64,000 nucleotides of DNA from Acanthosepion lycidas. Lineage: Eukaryota; Mollusca; Cephalopoda; Sepiida; Sepiidae. The DNA lies in contig CAWVQA010000105.1 of assembly GCA_963932145.1 (NCBI GenBank), forward strand, positions 186,001 to 250,000. The letters are read 5' to 3'. Shown one piece after another: positions 26,072 through 38,474 of the stretch (the first letter of the stretch is position 1; the number at the start of each line of letters is the position of its first letter). The notes under the pieces are model-generated. The model was given only the letters and a program-made list of their open reading frames with translations. It was not told where the DNA came from and searched no databases. Made by a program: the position numbers and the translations under genes.

Positions 26072-27728
26072 AAAGTTTTATTTAAGATTTTATGTTTTAC
26101 ACAACTGTTAATTACATAGCGATTTACATGCAAAATCTAGCTTTTTTCACTACTTTTTAACGCTAGTTTGTAAATATCAATAACTGTTTGAAAACATTAG
26201 AAAAACAATGAAATTATTGAAAATCGATATGAAATCAATCAAAACTTATTGATTTTAACTAGTTTCACAAGTTTTGACAAAGTTTTATTTAAGATTTTAT
26301 GTTTTACACAACTTTTAATTACATAGCGATTTACATGCAAAATCTAGCTTTTTTCACTACTTTTTAACGTTAGTTTGTAAATATCAATAACTGTTTGAAA
26401 ACATTAGAAAAACAATGAAATTATTGAAAATCGATATGAAATCAATCAAAACTTATTGATTTTAACTAGTTTCACAAGTTTTGACAAAGTTTTATTTAAG
26501 ATTTTATGTTTTACACAACTTTTAATTACATAGCGATTTACATGCAAAATCTAGCTTTTTTCACTACTTTTTAACGCTAGTTTGTAAATATCAATAACTG
26601 TTTGAAAACATTAGAAAAACAATGAAATTATTGAAAATCGATATGAAATCAATCAAAACTTATTGATTTTAACTAGTTTCACAAGTTTTGACAAAGTTTT
26701 ATTTAAGATTTTATGTTTTACACAACTTTTAATTACATAGCGATTTACATGCAAAATCTAGCTTTTTTCACTACTTTTTAACGCTAGTTTGTAAATATCA
26801 ATAACTGTTTGAAAACATTAGAAAAACAATGAAATTATTGAAAATCGATATGAAATCAATCAAAACTTATTGATTTTAACTAGTTTCACAAGTTTTGACA
26901 AAGTTTTATTTAAGATTTTATGTTTTACACAACTTTTAATTACATAGCGATTTACATGCAAAATCTAGCTTTTTTCACTACTTTTTAACTTTAGTTTGTA
27001 AATATCAATAACTATTTGAAAACATTAGAAAAACAATGAAATTATTGAAAATCGATATGAAATCAATCAAAACTTATTGATTTTAACTAGTTTCACAAGT
27101 TTTGACAAAGTTTTATTTAAGATTTTATGTTTTACACAACTTTTAATTACATAGCGATTTACATGCAAAATCTAGCTTTTTTTCACTACTTTTTAACGCT
27201 AGTTTGTAAATATCAATAACTGTTTGAAAACATTAGAAAAACAATGAAATTATTGAAAATCGATATGAAATCAATCAAAACTTATTGATTTTAACTAGTT
27301 TCACAAGTTTTGATAAAGTTTTATTTAAGATTTTATGTTTTACACAACTTTTAATTACATAGCGATTTACATGCAAAATCTAGCTTTTTTCACTACTTTT
27401 TAACGCTAGTTTGTAAATATCAATAACTGTTTGAAAACATTAGAAAAACAATGAAATTATTGAAAATCGATATGAAATCAATCAAAACTTATTGATTTTA
27501 ACTAGTTTCACAAGTTTTGACAAAGTTTTATTTAAGATTTTATGTTTTACACAACTTTTAATTACATAGCGATTTACATGCAAAATCTAGCTTTTTTCAC
27601 TACTTTTTAACGCTAGTTTGTAAATATCAATAACTGTTTGAAAACATTAGAAAAACAATGAAATTATTGAAAATCGATATGAAATCAATCAAAACTTATT
27701 GATTTTAACTAGTTTCACAAGTTTTGAC
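26072..27728. repeat. Family A 8-mer HOR, tandem copy 2 (1657 bp)
   Basis: The marker order of copy 1 is repeated: TTCAGAAG at 26058 against 24401, CGTTAG at 26368 against 24711, AACTTTAG at 26987 against 25330, GATAAA at 27312 against 25655, all offset by 1657. I saw no marker present in one copy and missing from the other, so this looks like a very recent tandem duplication. Confidence 0.93.
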
Positions 27729-29591
27729 AAAGTTTTATTTAAGATTTTATGTTTTACACAACTTTTAATTACATAGCGATTTACATGAAAAATCTAGCTT
27801 TTTTCACTACTTTTTAACGCTAGTTTGTAAATATCAATAACTGTTTGAAAACATTAGAAAAACAATGAAATTATTGAAAATCGATATGAAATCAATCAAA
27901 ACTTATTGATTTTAACTAGTTTCACAAGTTTTGATAAAGTTTTATTTAAGATTTTATGTTTTACACAACTTTTAATTACATAGCGATTTACATGCAAAAT
28001 CTAGCTTTTTTCACTACTTTTTAACGCTAGTTTGTAAATATCAATAACTGTTTGAAAACATTAGAAAAACAATGAAATTATTGAAAATCGATATGAAATC
28101 AATCAAAACTTATTGATTTTAACTAGTTTCACAAGTTTTGACAAAGTTTTATTTAAGATTTTATGTTTTACACAACTTTTAATTACATAGCGATTTACAT
28201 GCAAAATCTAGCTTTTTTCACTACTTTTTAACGCTAGTTTGTAAATATCAATAACTGTTTGAAAACATTAGAAAAACAATGAAATTATTGAAAATCGATA
28301 TGAAATCAATCAAAACTTATTGATTTTAACTAGTTTCACAAGTTTTGACAAAGTTTTATTTAAGATTTTATGTTTTACACAACTTTTAATTACATAGCGA
28401 TATACATGCAAAATCAAGCTTTTTTCACTACTTTTTAACGCTAGTTTGTAAATATCAATAACTGTTTGAAAACATTAGAAAAACAATGAAATTATTGAAA
28501 ATCGATATGAAATCAATCAAAACTTATTGATTTTAACTAGTTTCACAAGTTTTGACAAAGTTTTATTTAAGATTTTATGTTTTACACAACTTTTAATTAC
28601 ATAGCGATTTACATGCAAAATCTAGCTTTTTTCACTACTTTTTAACGCTAGTTTGTAAATATCAATAACTGTTTGAAAACATTAGAAAAACAATGAAATT
28701 ATTGAAAATCGATATGAAATCAATCAAAACTTATTGATTTTAACTAGTTTCACAAGTTTTGACAAAGTTTTATTTAAGATTTTATGTTTTACACAACTTT
28801 AAATTACATAGCGATTTACATGCAAAATCTAGCTTTTTTCACTACTTTTTAACGCTAGTTTGTAAATATCAATAACTTTTTGAAAACATTAGATAAACAA
28901 TGAAATTATTGAAAATCGATATGAAATCAATCAAAACTTATTGATTTTAACTAGTTTCAGAAGTTTTGACACAGTTTTATTTAAGATTTTATGTTTTACA
29001 CAACTTTTAATTACATAGCGATTTACATGCAAAATCTAGCTTTTTTCACTACTTTTTAACGTTAGTTTGTAAATATCAATAACTGTTTGAAAACATTAGA
29101 AAAACAATGAAATTATTGAAAATCGATATGAAATCAATCAAAACTTATTGATTTTAACTAGTTTCACAAGTTTTGACAAAGTTTTATTTAAGATTTTATG
29201 TTTTACACAACTTTTAATTACATAGCGATTTACATGCAAAATCTAGCTTTTTTCAGTACTTTTTAACGCTAGTTTGTAAATATCAATAACTGTTTGAAAA
29301 CATTAGAAAAACAATGAAATTATTGAAAATCGATATGAAATCAATCAAAACTTATTGATTTTAACTAGTTTCACAAGTTTTGACAAAGTTTTATTTAAGA
29401 TTTTATGTTTTACACAACTTTTAATTACATAGCGATTTACATGCAAAATCTAGCTTTTTTCACTACTTTTTAACGTTAGTTTGTAAATATCAATAACTGT
29501 TTGAAAACATTAGAAAAACAATGAAATTATTGAAAATCGATATGAAATCAATCAAAACTTATTGATTTTAACTAGTTTCACAAGTTTTGAC
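27729..29591. repeat. Family A, last nine units before the boundary
   Basis: These units are more varied than the rest of A: ACATGAAAAATC near 27784, CGATATACATG with AATCAAGC near 28400, AGATAAAC with CTTTTTG near 28880, TTCAGAAG with GACACAG near 28957, and GTTAG units near 29070 and 29473. AATCAAGC is a B-type state, and TTCAGAAG is shared with B, though it also turns up elsewhere in A. No clear HOR is seen. Confidence 0.75.
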
Positions 29592-29798
29592 AAAGTTTTA
29601 TTTAAGATTTTATGTTTTACACAACTTTTAATAACATAGCGATTTACTTGCAAAATCAAGCTGTTTTGACTACTTTTTAACGCTAGTTTGTAAATATCAA
29701 TAACTGTTTGAAAACATTAGAAAAAAAAAGAAATTATTGAAAATCGATATGAAATCAATGAAAAATTATTGATTTTAACTAGTTTCAGAAGTTTTGAC
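29592..29798. repeat. Hybrid A/B junction monomer
   Basis: This unit begins as A (TTTTATTTAAG, ACACAACTTTTAAT) and from about 29630 is B (ATAACATAG, AATCAAGCTGTTTTGAC, AATCAATGAAAA, TTTCAGAAG). It keeps the exact length of 207 bp, and the next unit starts with the B form TTATATTCAAG. A private change gives a run of nine A near 29721 where other units read AAAAACAATG. The in-phase switch within one monomer is what homologous unequal exchange between A and B arrays would leave. Confidence 0.9.
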
Positions 29799-31651
29799 AA
29801 AGTTATATTCAAGATTTTATGATTTACACAGCTTTTAATTACATAGCGATTTACATGCAAAATCAAGTTTTTTTGATTACTTTTTCACGCTAGTTTGTAA
29901 ATATCAATAACTGTTTGAAAACATTAGAAAAACAATGAAATTATTGAAAATCGATATGAAATCAATGAAAACTTATTGATTTTAACTTGTTTCAGAAGTT
30001 TTGACAAAGTTATATTGAAGATTTTATGTTTTACAGAACTTTTAATAACATAGCGATTTACATGCAAAATCAAGCTGTTTTGACTACTTTTTAACGCTAG
30101 TTTGTAAATATCAATAACTCTTTGAAAACATTAGAAAAACAATAAAATTATTGAAAATCGATATGAAATCAATGAAAACTTATTGATTTTAACTAGTTTT
30201 TTGACAAAGTTATATTAAAGATTTTATGTTTTACACAGCTTTTAATAACATAGCGATTTACATGCAAAATCAACCTGTTTTGACTACTTTTTAACGCTAG
30301 TTTGTAAATATCAATAACTGTTTGAAAACATTAAAAAAACAATGAAATTATTGAAAATCGATATGAAATCAATGAAAACTTATTGATTTTAACTAGTTTC
30401 AGAAGTTTTGACAAAGTTATATTAAAGATTTTATGTTTTACAGAACTTTTAATAACATAGCGATTTACATGCAAAATCAACCTGTTTTGACTACTTTTTA
30501 ACGCTAGTTTGTAAATATCAATAACTGTTTGAAAACATTAGAAAAACAATGAAATTATTGAAAATCGATATGAAATCAATGAAAACTTATTGATTTTAAC
30601 TAGTTTCAGAAGTTTTGACAAAGTTATATTCAAGATTTTATGATTTACACAGCTTTTAATTACATAGCGATTTACATGCAAAATCAAGTTGTTTTGATTA
30701 CTTTTTCACGCTAGTTTGTAAATATCAATAACTGTTTGAAAACATTAGAAAAACAATGAAATTATTGAAAATCGGTATGAAATCAATGAAAACTTATTGA
30801 TTTTAACTTGTTTCAGAAGTTTTGACAAAGTTATATTAAAGATTTTATGTTTTACAGAACTTTTAATAACATAGCGATTTACATGCAAAATCAAGCTGTT
30901 TTGACTACTTTTTAACGCTAGTTTGTAAATATCAATAACTCTTTGAAAACATTTGAAAAACAATGAAATTATTGAAAATCGATATGAAATCAATGAAAAC
31001 TTATCGATTTTAACTAGTTTCAGAAGTTTTGACAAAGTTATATTAAAGATTTTATTTTTTACACAGCTTTTAATTACATAGCGATTTACATGCAAAATCA
31101 AGTTGTTTTGATTACTTTTTCACGCTATTATGTAAATATCATTAACTGTTTGAAAACATTAGAAAAACAATGAAATTATTGAAAATCGATATGAAATCAA
31201 TGAGAACTTATTGATTTTAACTAGTTCCAGAAGTTTTTACAAATTATATTAAAGATTTTAAGTTTTACACAGCTTTTAATTACATAGCAATTTACATGCA
31301 AAATCAAGTTGTTTTGATTAATTTTTCACGCTAGTTTGTAAATATCATTAACTTTTTGAAAACATTAGAAAAACAATGAAATTATTGAAAATCGATATGA
31401 AATCAATGAGAATTATTGATTTTAACTAGTTCCAGAAGTTTTTACAAATTATATTAAAGATTTTAAGTTTTACACAGCTTTTAATTACATAGCGATTTAC
31501 ATGCAAAATCAAGTTGTTTTGATAACTTTTTCACGCTAGTTTGTAAATATCAATAACTGTTTGAAAACATTAGAAAAACAATGAAATTATTGAAAATCTA
31601 TATGAAATCAATGAAAACTTATTGATTTTAACTAGTTTCAGAAGTTTTGAC
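29799..31651. repeat. First nine family B units after the boundary
   Basis: Unit starts alternate between TTATATTCAAG, TTATATTGAAG and TTATATTAAAG. One unit (30006-30205) is only 200 bp long because CAGAAGT is missing between AACTAGTTT and TTTGAC. Two B4-like units with TTTTTACAAATTATATT and ATTTTAAG lie near 31230-31470. No repeated order of types is clear here. Confidence 0.78.
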
Positions 31652-32893
31652 AAAGTTATATTAAAGATTTTATGTTTTACACAGCTTTTAATTACATAGC
31701 GATTTACATGCAAAATCATGTTGTTTTTATTACTTTTTCACGCTAGTTTGTAAATATCAATAACTGTTTGAAAACATTAGAAAAACAATGAAATTATTGA
31801 AAATCGATATGAAATCAATGAAAACTTATTGATTTTGACTTGTTTCAGAAGTTTTGACAAAGTTATATTGAAGATTTTATGTTTTACAGAACTTTTAATA
31901 ACATAGCGATTTACATGCAAAATCAAGCTGTTTTGACTACTTTTTAACGCTAGTTTGTAAATATCAATAACTCTTTGAAAACATTAGAAAAACAATAAAA
32001 TTATTGAAAATCGAAATGAAAACAATGAAAACTTATTGATTTTAACTAGTTTCAGAAGTTTTGACAAAGTTATATTAAAGATATTATGTTTTACACAGCT
32101 TTTAATTACATAGCGATTTACATGCAAAATCAGGTTGTTTTTATTACTTTTTCACGCTAGTTTGTAAATATCAATAACTGTTTGAAAACATTAGAAAAAC
32201 AATGAAAATATTGAAAATCGATATGAAATCAATGAAAACTTATTGATTTTAACTTGTTTCAGAAGTTTTGACAAAGTTATATTGAAGATTTTATGTTTTA
32301 CAGAACTTTTAATAACATAGCGATTTACATGCAAAATCAAGCTGTTTTGACTACTTTTTAACGCTAGTTTGTAAATATCAATAACTCTTTGAAAACATTA
32401 GAAAAACAATAAAATTATTGAAAATCGATATGAAATCAATGAAAACTTATTGATTTTAACTAGTTTCAGAAGTTTTGACAAAGTTATATTAAAGATTTTA
32501 TGTTTTGCACAGCTTTTAATTACATAGCGATTTACATGCAAAATCATGTTGTTTTTATTACTTTTTCACGCTAGTTTGTAAATATCAATAACTGTTTGAA
32601 AACATTATGAAAACAATGAAATTATTGAAAATCGATATGAAATCAATGAAAACTTATTGATTTTAACTTGTTTCAGAAGTTTTGACAAAGTTATATTAAA
32701 GAATTTATGATTTACTGAACTTTTAATAACATAGCGATTTACATGCAAAATCAACCTGTTTTGACTACTTTTTAACGCTAGTTTGTAAATATCAATAACT
32801 CTTTGAAAACATTAGAAAAACAATAAAATTATTGAAAATCGATATGAAATCAATGAAAACTTAATGATTTTAACTAGTTTCAGAAGTTTTGAC
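31652..32893. repeat. B1-B2 dimer HOR, three 414-bp copies
   Basis: Unit starts at 31652, 32066, 32480 and 32894 are exactly 414 bp apart. In each 414-bp copy the first unit is B1 (CATGTTG or CAGGTTG, TTTTTCACGC) and the second B2 (CAAGCTG or CAACCTG, ACAGAAC, CTCTTTG, with CAATAAAATT). The dimer is the simplest HOR in the window. Confidence 0.9.
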
Positions 32894-35787
32894 AAAGTTA
32901 TATTAAAGATTTTATGTTTTACAGAACTTTTAATAACATAGAGATTTAAATGCAAAATCAAGCTGTTTTGACTACTTTTTAACGCTAGTTTGTAAATATC
33001 AATACCTCTTTGAAAACATTAGAAAAACAATGAAATTATTGAAAATCGATATGAAATCAATGAAAACTTATAGATTTTAACTAGTTCCAGAAGTTTTGAC
33101 AAAGTTATATTAAAGATTTTATGTTTTACACAGCTTTTAATTACATAGCGATTTACATGCAAAATCATGTTGTTTTTATTACTTTTTCACGCTAGTTTGT
33201 AAATATCAATAACTGTTTGAAAACATTAGAAAAACAATGAAATTATTGAAAATCGATATGAAATCAATGAAAACTTATTGATTTGAACTAGTTCCAGAAG
33301 TTTTGACAAATTATATTAAAGATTTTATGTTTTACACAACTTTTAATTACATAGCGATTTACATGCAAAATCAAGCTGTTTTGACTACTTTTTAACGCTA
33401 GTTTGTAAATATCAATAACTGTTTGAAAACTTTAGAAAAACAATGAAATTATTGAAAATCGATATGAAATCAATGAAAACTTATTGATTTTAACTTGTTT
33501 CAGAAGTTTTGACAAAGTTATATTAAAGATTTTATGTTATACAGAAGTTTTAATAACATAGCGATTTACATGCAAAATCAAGCTGTTTTGACTACTTTTT
33601 AACGCTAGTTTGTAAATATCAATAACTCTTTGAAAACATTAGAAAAACAATAAAATTATTGAAAATCGATATGAAATCAATGAAAACTTATTGATTTTAA
33701 CTAGTTTCAGAAGTTTTGACAAAGTTATATTAAAGATTTTATGTTTTGCACAGCTTTTAATTACATAGCGATTTACATGCAAAATCATGTTGTTTTTATT
33801 ACTTTTTCACGCTAGTTTGTAAATATCAATAACTGTTTGAAAACATTATGAAAACAATGAAATTATTGAAAATCGATATGAAATCAATGAAAACTTATTG
33901 ATTTTAACTAGTTTCAGAAGTTTTGACAAAGTTATATTAAAGATTTTATGTTTTACACAGCTTTTAATTACATAGCGATTTACATGCAAAATCACGTTGT
34001 TTTGATTACTTTTTCACGCTAGTTTGTAAATATCAATAACTGTTTGAAAACATTAGAAAAACAATGAAATTATTGAAAATCGATATGAAATCAATGAGAA
34101 CTTATTGATTTTAACTAGTTCCAGAAGGTTTGACAAATTATATTAAAGATTTTATGTTTTACACAGCTTTTAATTACATAGCGATTTTCATGCAAAATCA
34201 AGTTGTTTTGATAACTTTTTAACGCTAGTTTGTAAATATCAATAACTGTTTGAAAACATTGGAAAAACAATGAAATTATTGAAAATCGATATGAAATCAA
34301 TGAAAACTTATTGATTTTAACTAGTTTCAGAAGTTTTGACAAAGTTATATTAAAGATTTTATGTTTTACAGAACTTTTAATAACATAGAGATTTAAATGC
34401 AAAATCAAGCTGTTTTGACTACTTTTTAACGCTAGTTTGTAAATATCAATACCTCTTTGAAAACATTAGAAAAACAATGAAATTATTGAAAATCGATATG
34501 AAATCAATGAAAACTTATAGATTTTAACTAGTTCCAGAAGTTTTGACAAAGTTATATTAAAGATTTTATGTTTTACATAGCTTTTAATTACATAGCGATT
34601 TACATGCAAAATCATGTTGTTTTTATTACTTTTTCACGCTAGTTTGTAAATATCAATAACTGTTTGAGAACATTAGAAAAACAATGAAATTATTGAAAAT
34701 CGATATGAAATCAATGAAAACTTATTGATTTGAACTAGTTCCAGAAGTTTTGACAAATTATATTAAAGATTTTATGTTTTACACAACTTTTAATTACATA
34801 GCGATTTACATGCAAAATCAAGCTGTTTTGACTACTTTTTAACGCTAGTTTGTAAATATCAATAACTGTTTGAAAACTTTAGAAAAACAATGAAATTATT
34901 GAAAATCGATATGAAATCAATGAAAACTTATTGATTTTAACTTGTTTCAGAAGTTTTGACAAAGTTATATTAAAGATTTTATGTTATACAGAAGTTTTAA
35001 TAACATAGCGATTTACATGCAAAATCAAGTTCTTTTGATAACTTTTTCACGCTAGTTTGTAAATATCAATAACTGATTGAAAACATTAGAAAAACAATGA
35101 AATTATTGAAAATCGATATGAAATCAATGAAAACTTATTGATTTTAACTTGTTTCAGAAGTTTTGACAAAGTTATATTAAAGATTTTATGTTTTACAGAA
35201 CTTTTAATAACATAGCGATTTACATGCAAAATCAAGCTGTTTTGACTACTTTTTAACGCTAGTTTTTAAATATCAATAACACTTTGAAAACATTAGAAAA
35301 ACAATGAAATTATTGAAAATCGATATGAAATCAATGAAAACTTATTGATTTTAACTAGTTTCAGAAGTTTTGACAAAGTTATATTAAAGATTTTATGTTT
35401 TACACAGCTTTTAATTACATAGCGATTTACATGCAAAATCACGTTGTTTTGATTACTTTTTCACGCTAGTTTGTAAATATCAATAACTGTTTGAAAACAT
35501 TAGAAAAACAATGAAATTATTGAAAATCGATATGAAATCAATGAGAACTTATTGATTTTAACTAGTTCCAGAAGGTTTGACAAATTATATTAAAGATTTT
35601 ATGTTTTACACAGCTTTTAATTACATAGCGATTTTCATGCAAAATCAAGTTGTTTTGATAACTTTTTAACGCTAGTTTGTAAATATCAATAACTGTTCGA
35701 AAACATTGGAAAAACAATGAAATTATTGAAAATCGATATGAAATCAATGAAAACTTATTGATTTTAACTAGTTTCAGAAGTTTTGAC
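32894..35787. repeat. Family B 7-mer HOR, two 1447-bp copies
   Basis: Copies run 32894-34340 and 34341-35787, and a third begins at 35788. AGAGATTTAAATG lies at the head of each (GAGATT at 32941, 34388, 35835). TTATAGATTTTAAC, ATTTGAACTAG, TTATACAGAAG, CACGTTG and GAAGGTTTGAC repeat at the same spacing or very close to it. Length is 7 x 207 minus 2, from units with CAAATTATA. The match is not complete: from about 33577 to 33890 the first copy has B2 then B1 forms where the second has AAGTTCTTTTGATAAC and then B2, so two units have been replaced. Confidence 0.88.
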
Positions 35788-38362
35788 AAAGTTATATTAA
35801 AGATTTTATGTTTTACAGAACTTTTAATAACATAGAGATTTAAATGCAAAATCAAGCTGTTTTGACTACTTTTTAACGCTAGTTTGTAAATATCAATAAC
35901 TCTTTGAAAACATTAGAAAAACAATGAAATTATTGAAAATCGATATGAAATCAATGAAAACTTATTGATTTTAACTAGTTTCAGAAGTTTTGACAAAGTT
36001 ATATTAAAGATTTTATGTTTTACACAGCTTTTAATTACATAGCGATTTACATGCAAAATCATGTTGTTTTGATTACTTTTTCACGCTAGTTTGTAAATAT
36101 CAATAACTGTTTGAAAACATTAGAAAAACAATGAAATTATTGAAAATCGATATGAAATCAATGAGAACTTATTCATTTTAACTAGTTTCAGAAGTTTTGA
36201 CAAAGTTATATTAAAGATTTTATGTTTTACACAGCTTTCAATAACATAGAGATTTACATGCAAAATCTATCTGTTTTGAGTACTTTTTAACGCTATTTTG
36301 TAAATATCAATAACTGTTTGAAAACATTAGAAAAACAATGAAATTATTGAAAATCGATATGAAATCAATGAAAACTTATTGATTTTAACTTGTTTCAGAA
36401 GTTTTGACAAAGTTATATTAAAGATTTTATGTTATACAGAACTTTTAATAACATAGCGATTTACACGCAAAATCACGTTGTTTTGATTACTTTTTCACGC
36501 TAGTTTGTAAATATCAATAACTCTTTGAAAACATGAGAAAAACAATGAAATTATGTAAAATCGATATGAAATCAATGAGAACTTATTGATTTTAATTAGT
36601 TCCAGAAGGTTTGACAAATTATATTAAAGATTTTATGTTTTACACAGCTTTTAATTACATAGCGATTTACATGCAAAATCATGTTGTTTGTATTACTTTT
36701 TCACGCTAGTTTGTAAATATCAATAACTGTTTGAAAACATTAGAAAAACAATGAAATTATTGAAAATCGATATGAAATCAATGAAAACTTATTGATTTTA
36801 ACTAGTTCCAGAAGTTTTGACAAATTATATTAAAGATTTTATGTTTTACACAACTTTTAATTACATAGCGATTTACATGCAAAATCATGTTGTTTTTATT
36901 ACTTTTTAACGCTTTTTGTAAATATCAATAACTGTTTGAAAACATTAGAAAAACAATGAAATTATTGAAAATCGATATGAAATCAATGAAAACTTATTGA
37001 TTTTGACTTGTTTCAGAAGTTTTGACAAAGTTATATTGAAGATTTTATGTTTTACAGAACTTTTAATAACATAGCGATTTACATGCAAAATCAAGCTGTT
37101 TTGACTACTTTTTAACGCTAGTTTGTAAATATCAATAACTCTTTGAAAACATTAGAAAAATAATGAAATTATTGAAAATCGATATGTAATCAATGAAAAC
37201 TTATTGATTTTAACTAGTTTCAGAAGTTTTGACAAAGTTATATTAAAGATTTTATGTTTTACAGAACTTTTAATAACATAGAGATTTAAATGCAAAATCA
37301 AGCTGTTTTGACTACTTTTTAACGCTAGTTTGTAAATATCAATAACTCTTTGAAAACATTAGAAAAACAATGAAATTATTGAAAATCGATATGAAATCCA
37401 TGAAAACTTATCGATTTTAACTAGTTTCAGAAGTTTTGACAAAGTTATATTAATGATTTTATGTTTTACTCAGCTTTAAATTACATAGCGATTTACATGC
37501 AAAAGCAAGTTGTTTTGATTACTTTTTCACGCTAGTTTGTAAATATCATTAACTGTTTGAAAACATTAGAAAAACAATGAAATTATTGAAAATCGATATG
37601 AAATCAATGAGAACTTATTGATTTTAACTAGTTCCAGAAGTTTTTACAAATTATATTATAGATTTTATGTTTTACACAGCTTTTAATTACAGAGCGATTT
37701 ACATGCAAAATCAAGTTGTTTTGATAACTTTTTCACGCTAGTTTGTAAATATCAATAACTGTTTGAAAACATTAGAAAAACAATGAAATTATTGAAAATC
37801 GATATGAAATCAATGAAAACTTATTGATTTTAACTTGTTTCAGAAGTTTTGTCAAAGTTATATTAAAGATTTTACGTTTTACACAACTTTTAATTACATA
37901 GCGATTTACATGCAAAATCTATCTGTTTTGACTACTTTTTAACGCTATTTTGTAAATATCAATAACTGTTTGAAAACATTAGAAAAACAATGAAATTATT
38001 GAAAATCGATATGAAATCAATGAAAACTTATTGATTTTAACTTGTTTCAGAAGTTTTGACAATGTTATATTAAAGATTTTATGTTTTACAGAACTTTTAA
38101 TAACATAGCGATTTACATGCAAAATCAAGCTGTTTTGACTACTTTTTAACGCTAGTTTGTAAATATCAATAACTCTTTGAAAACATTAGAAAAGTAATGA
38201 AATTATTGAAAATCTATATGAAATCAATGAAAACTTATTGATTTTAACTTGTTTCAGAAGTTTTGACAAAGTTATATTAAAGATTTTATGTTTTACACAG
38301 CTTTTAATTACATAGCGATTTACATGCAAAATCATGTTGTTTTTATTACTTTTTCACGCTAG
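35788..38362. repeat. Mixed family B units
   Basis: Types B1-B4 follow one another with no fully repeated order that I can see. CGCTTTTTGT, a variant lacking AG of GCTAG, first appears near 36910. A B3-like unit with AATCTATCTG lies near 36265 and another near 37915. Several units carry AATGAGAAC with GTTCCAG. Confidence 0.75.
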
Positions 38363-38474
38363 TTTGTAAATATCAATAACTGTTTGAAAACATTAGAAAA
38401 ACAATGAAATTATTGAAAATCGATATGAAATCAATGAAAACTTATTGATTTTAACTAGTTCCAGAAGTTTTGAC
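38268..38474. repeat. Exemplar of monomer type B1
   Basis: B1 is recognised by ACACAGCTTTTAATTACATAG, AATCATGTTGTTTTTATTAC, TTTTTCACGCTAG and CTGTTTG. It differs from the A reference at about 12 of 207 positions by direct comparison. Many B1 copies elsewhere read ATTATGAAAAC instead of ATTAGAAAAAC. TTTTTCACGC puts a TGA stop in the minus-strand frame that stays open in B2. Confidence 0.88.

Larger units (their letters stand above)
1..29591. repeat. Satellite family A array, 143 tandem 207-bp units
   Basis: Head-to-tail copies of a 207-bp monomer fill this stretch with no interruption. Taking the unit start as AAAGTTTTATTTAAG, copies begin at 1, 208, 415, 622, 829 and so on. The 144th start falls at 29592, exactly where 143 units predict once the visible indels are summed (net -10 bp). 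Most copies carry 0-3 substitutions relative to consensus. Family A is marked by TTTATTTAAG at the unit start, ACACAACTTTTAATTAC, AATCTAGCTTTTTTCAC, AATCAATCAAAAC and TTTCACAAG. Such uniformity is known for satellites homogenised by unequal exchange and gene conversion. The array continues past the left edge. No coding region is present: in the frame that is open in some family B units, A units have TAG (from TCTAGC) and TGA (from AATCAATCAAAAC) stops. Confidence 0.99.

Noticed and set aside
1-29591. AATAAA polyadenylation signal once per A unit on the minus strand
   Set aside because: It comes from TTTTATTTAAG in a 77% A+T repeat. There is no gene upstream for it to serve, and B units lose it.
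29592-29798. Boundary caused by inserted foreign sequence
   Set aside because: The unit keeps exactly 207 bp and both halves align to the monomer. No extra bases or target duplication are present.
30745-31101. Minus-strand open frame of 118 residues made of a 69-residue repeat
   Set aside because: It reads straight through satellite units, starts at TTG within a repeat, has no independent composition or flanking signals, and equivalent frames are closed by stops in neighbouring units.
34115-34408. Minus-strand open frame of 97 residues
   Set aside because: Same satellite frame. Its twin lies exactly 1447 bp away, matching the HOR period, so it is a by-product of repeat duplication.
35562-35855. 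Minus-strand open frame of 97 residues
   Set aside because: HOR copy of the frame at 34115-34408, differing by one residue. TTG start, wholly inside satellite units.
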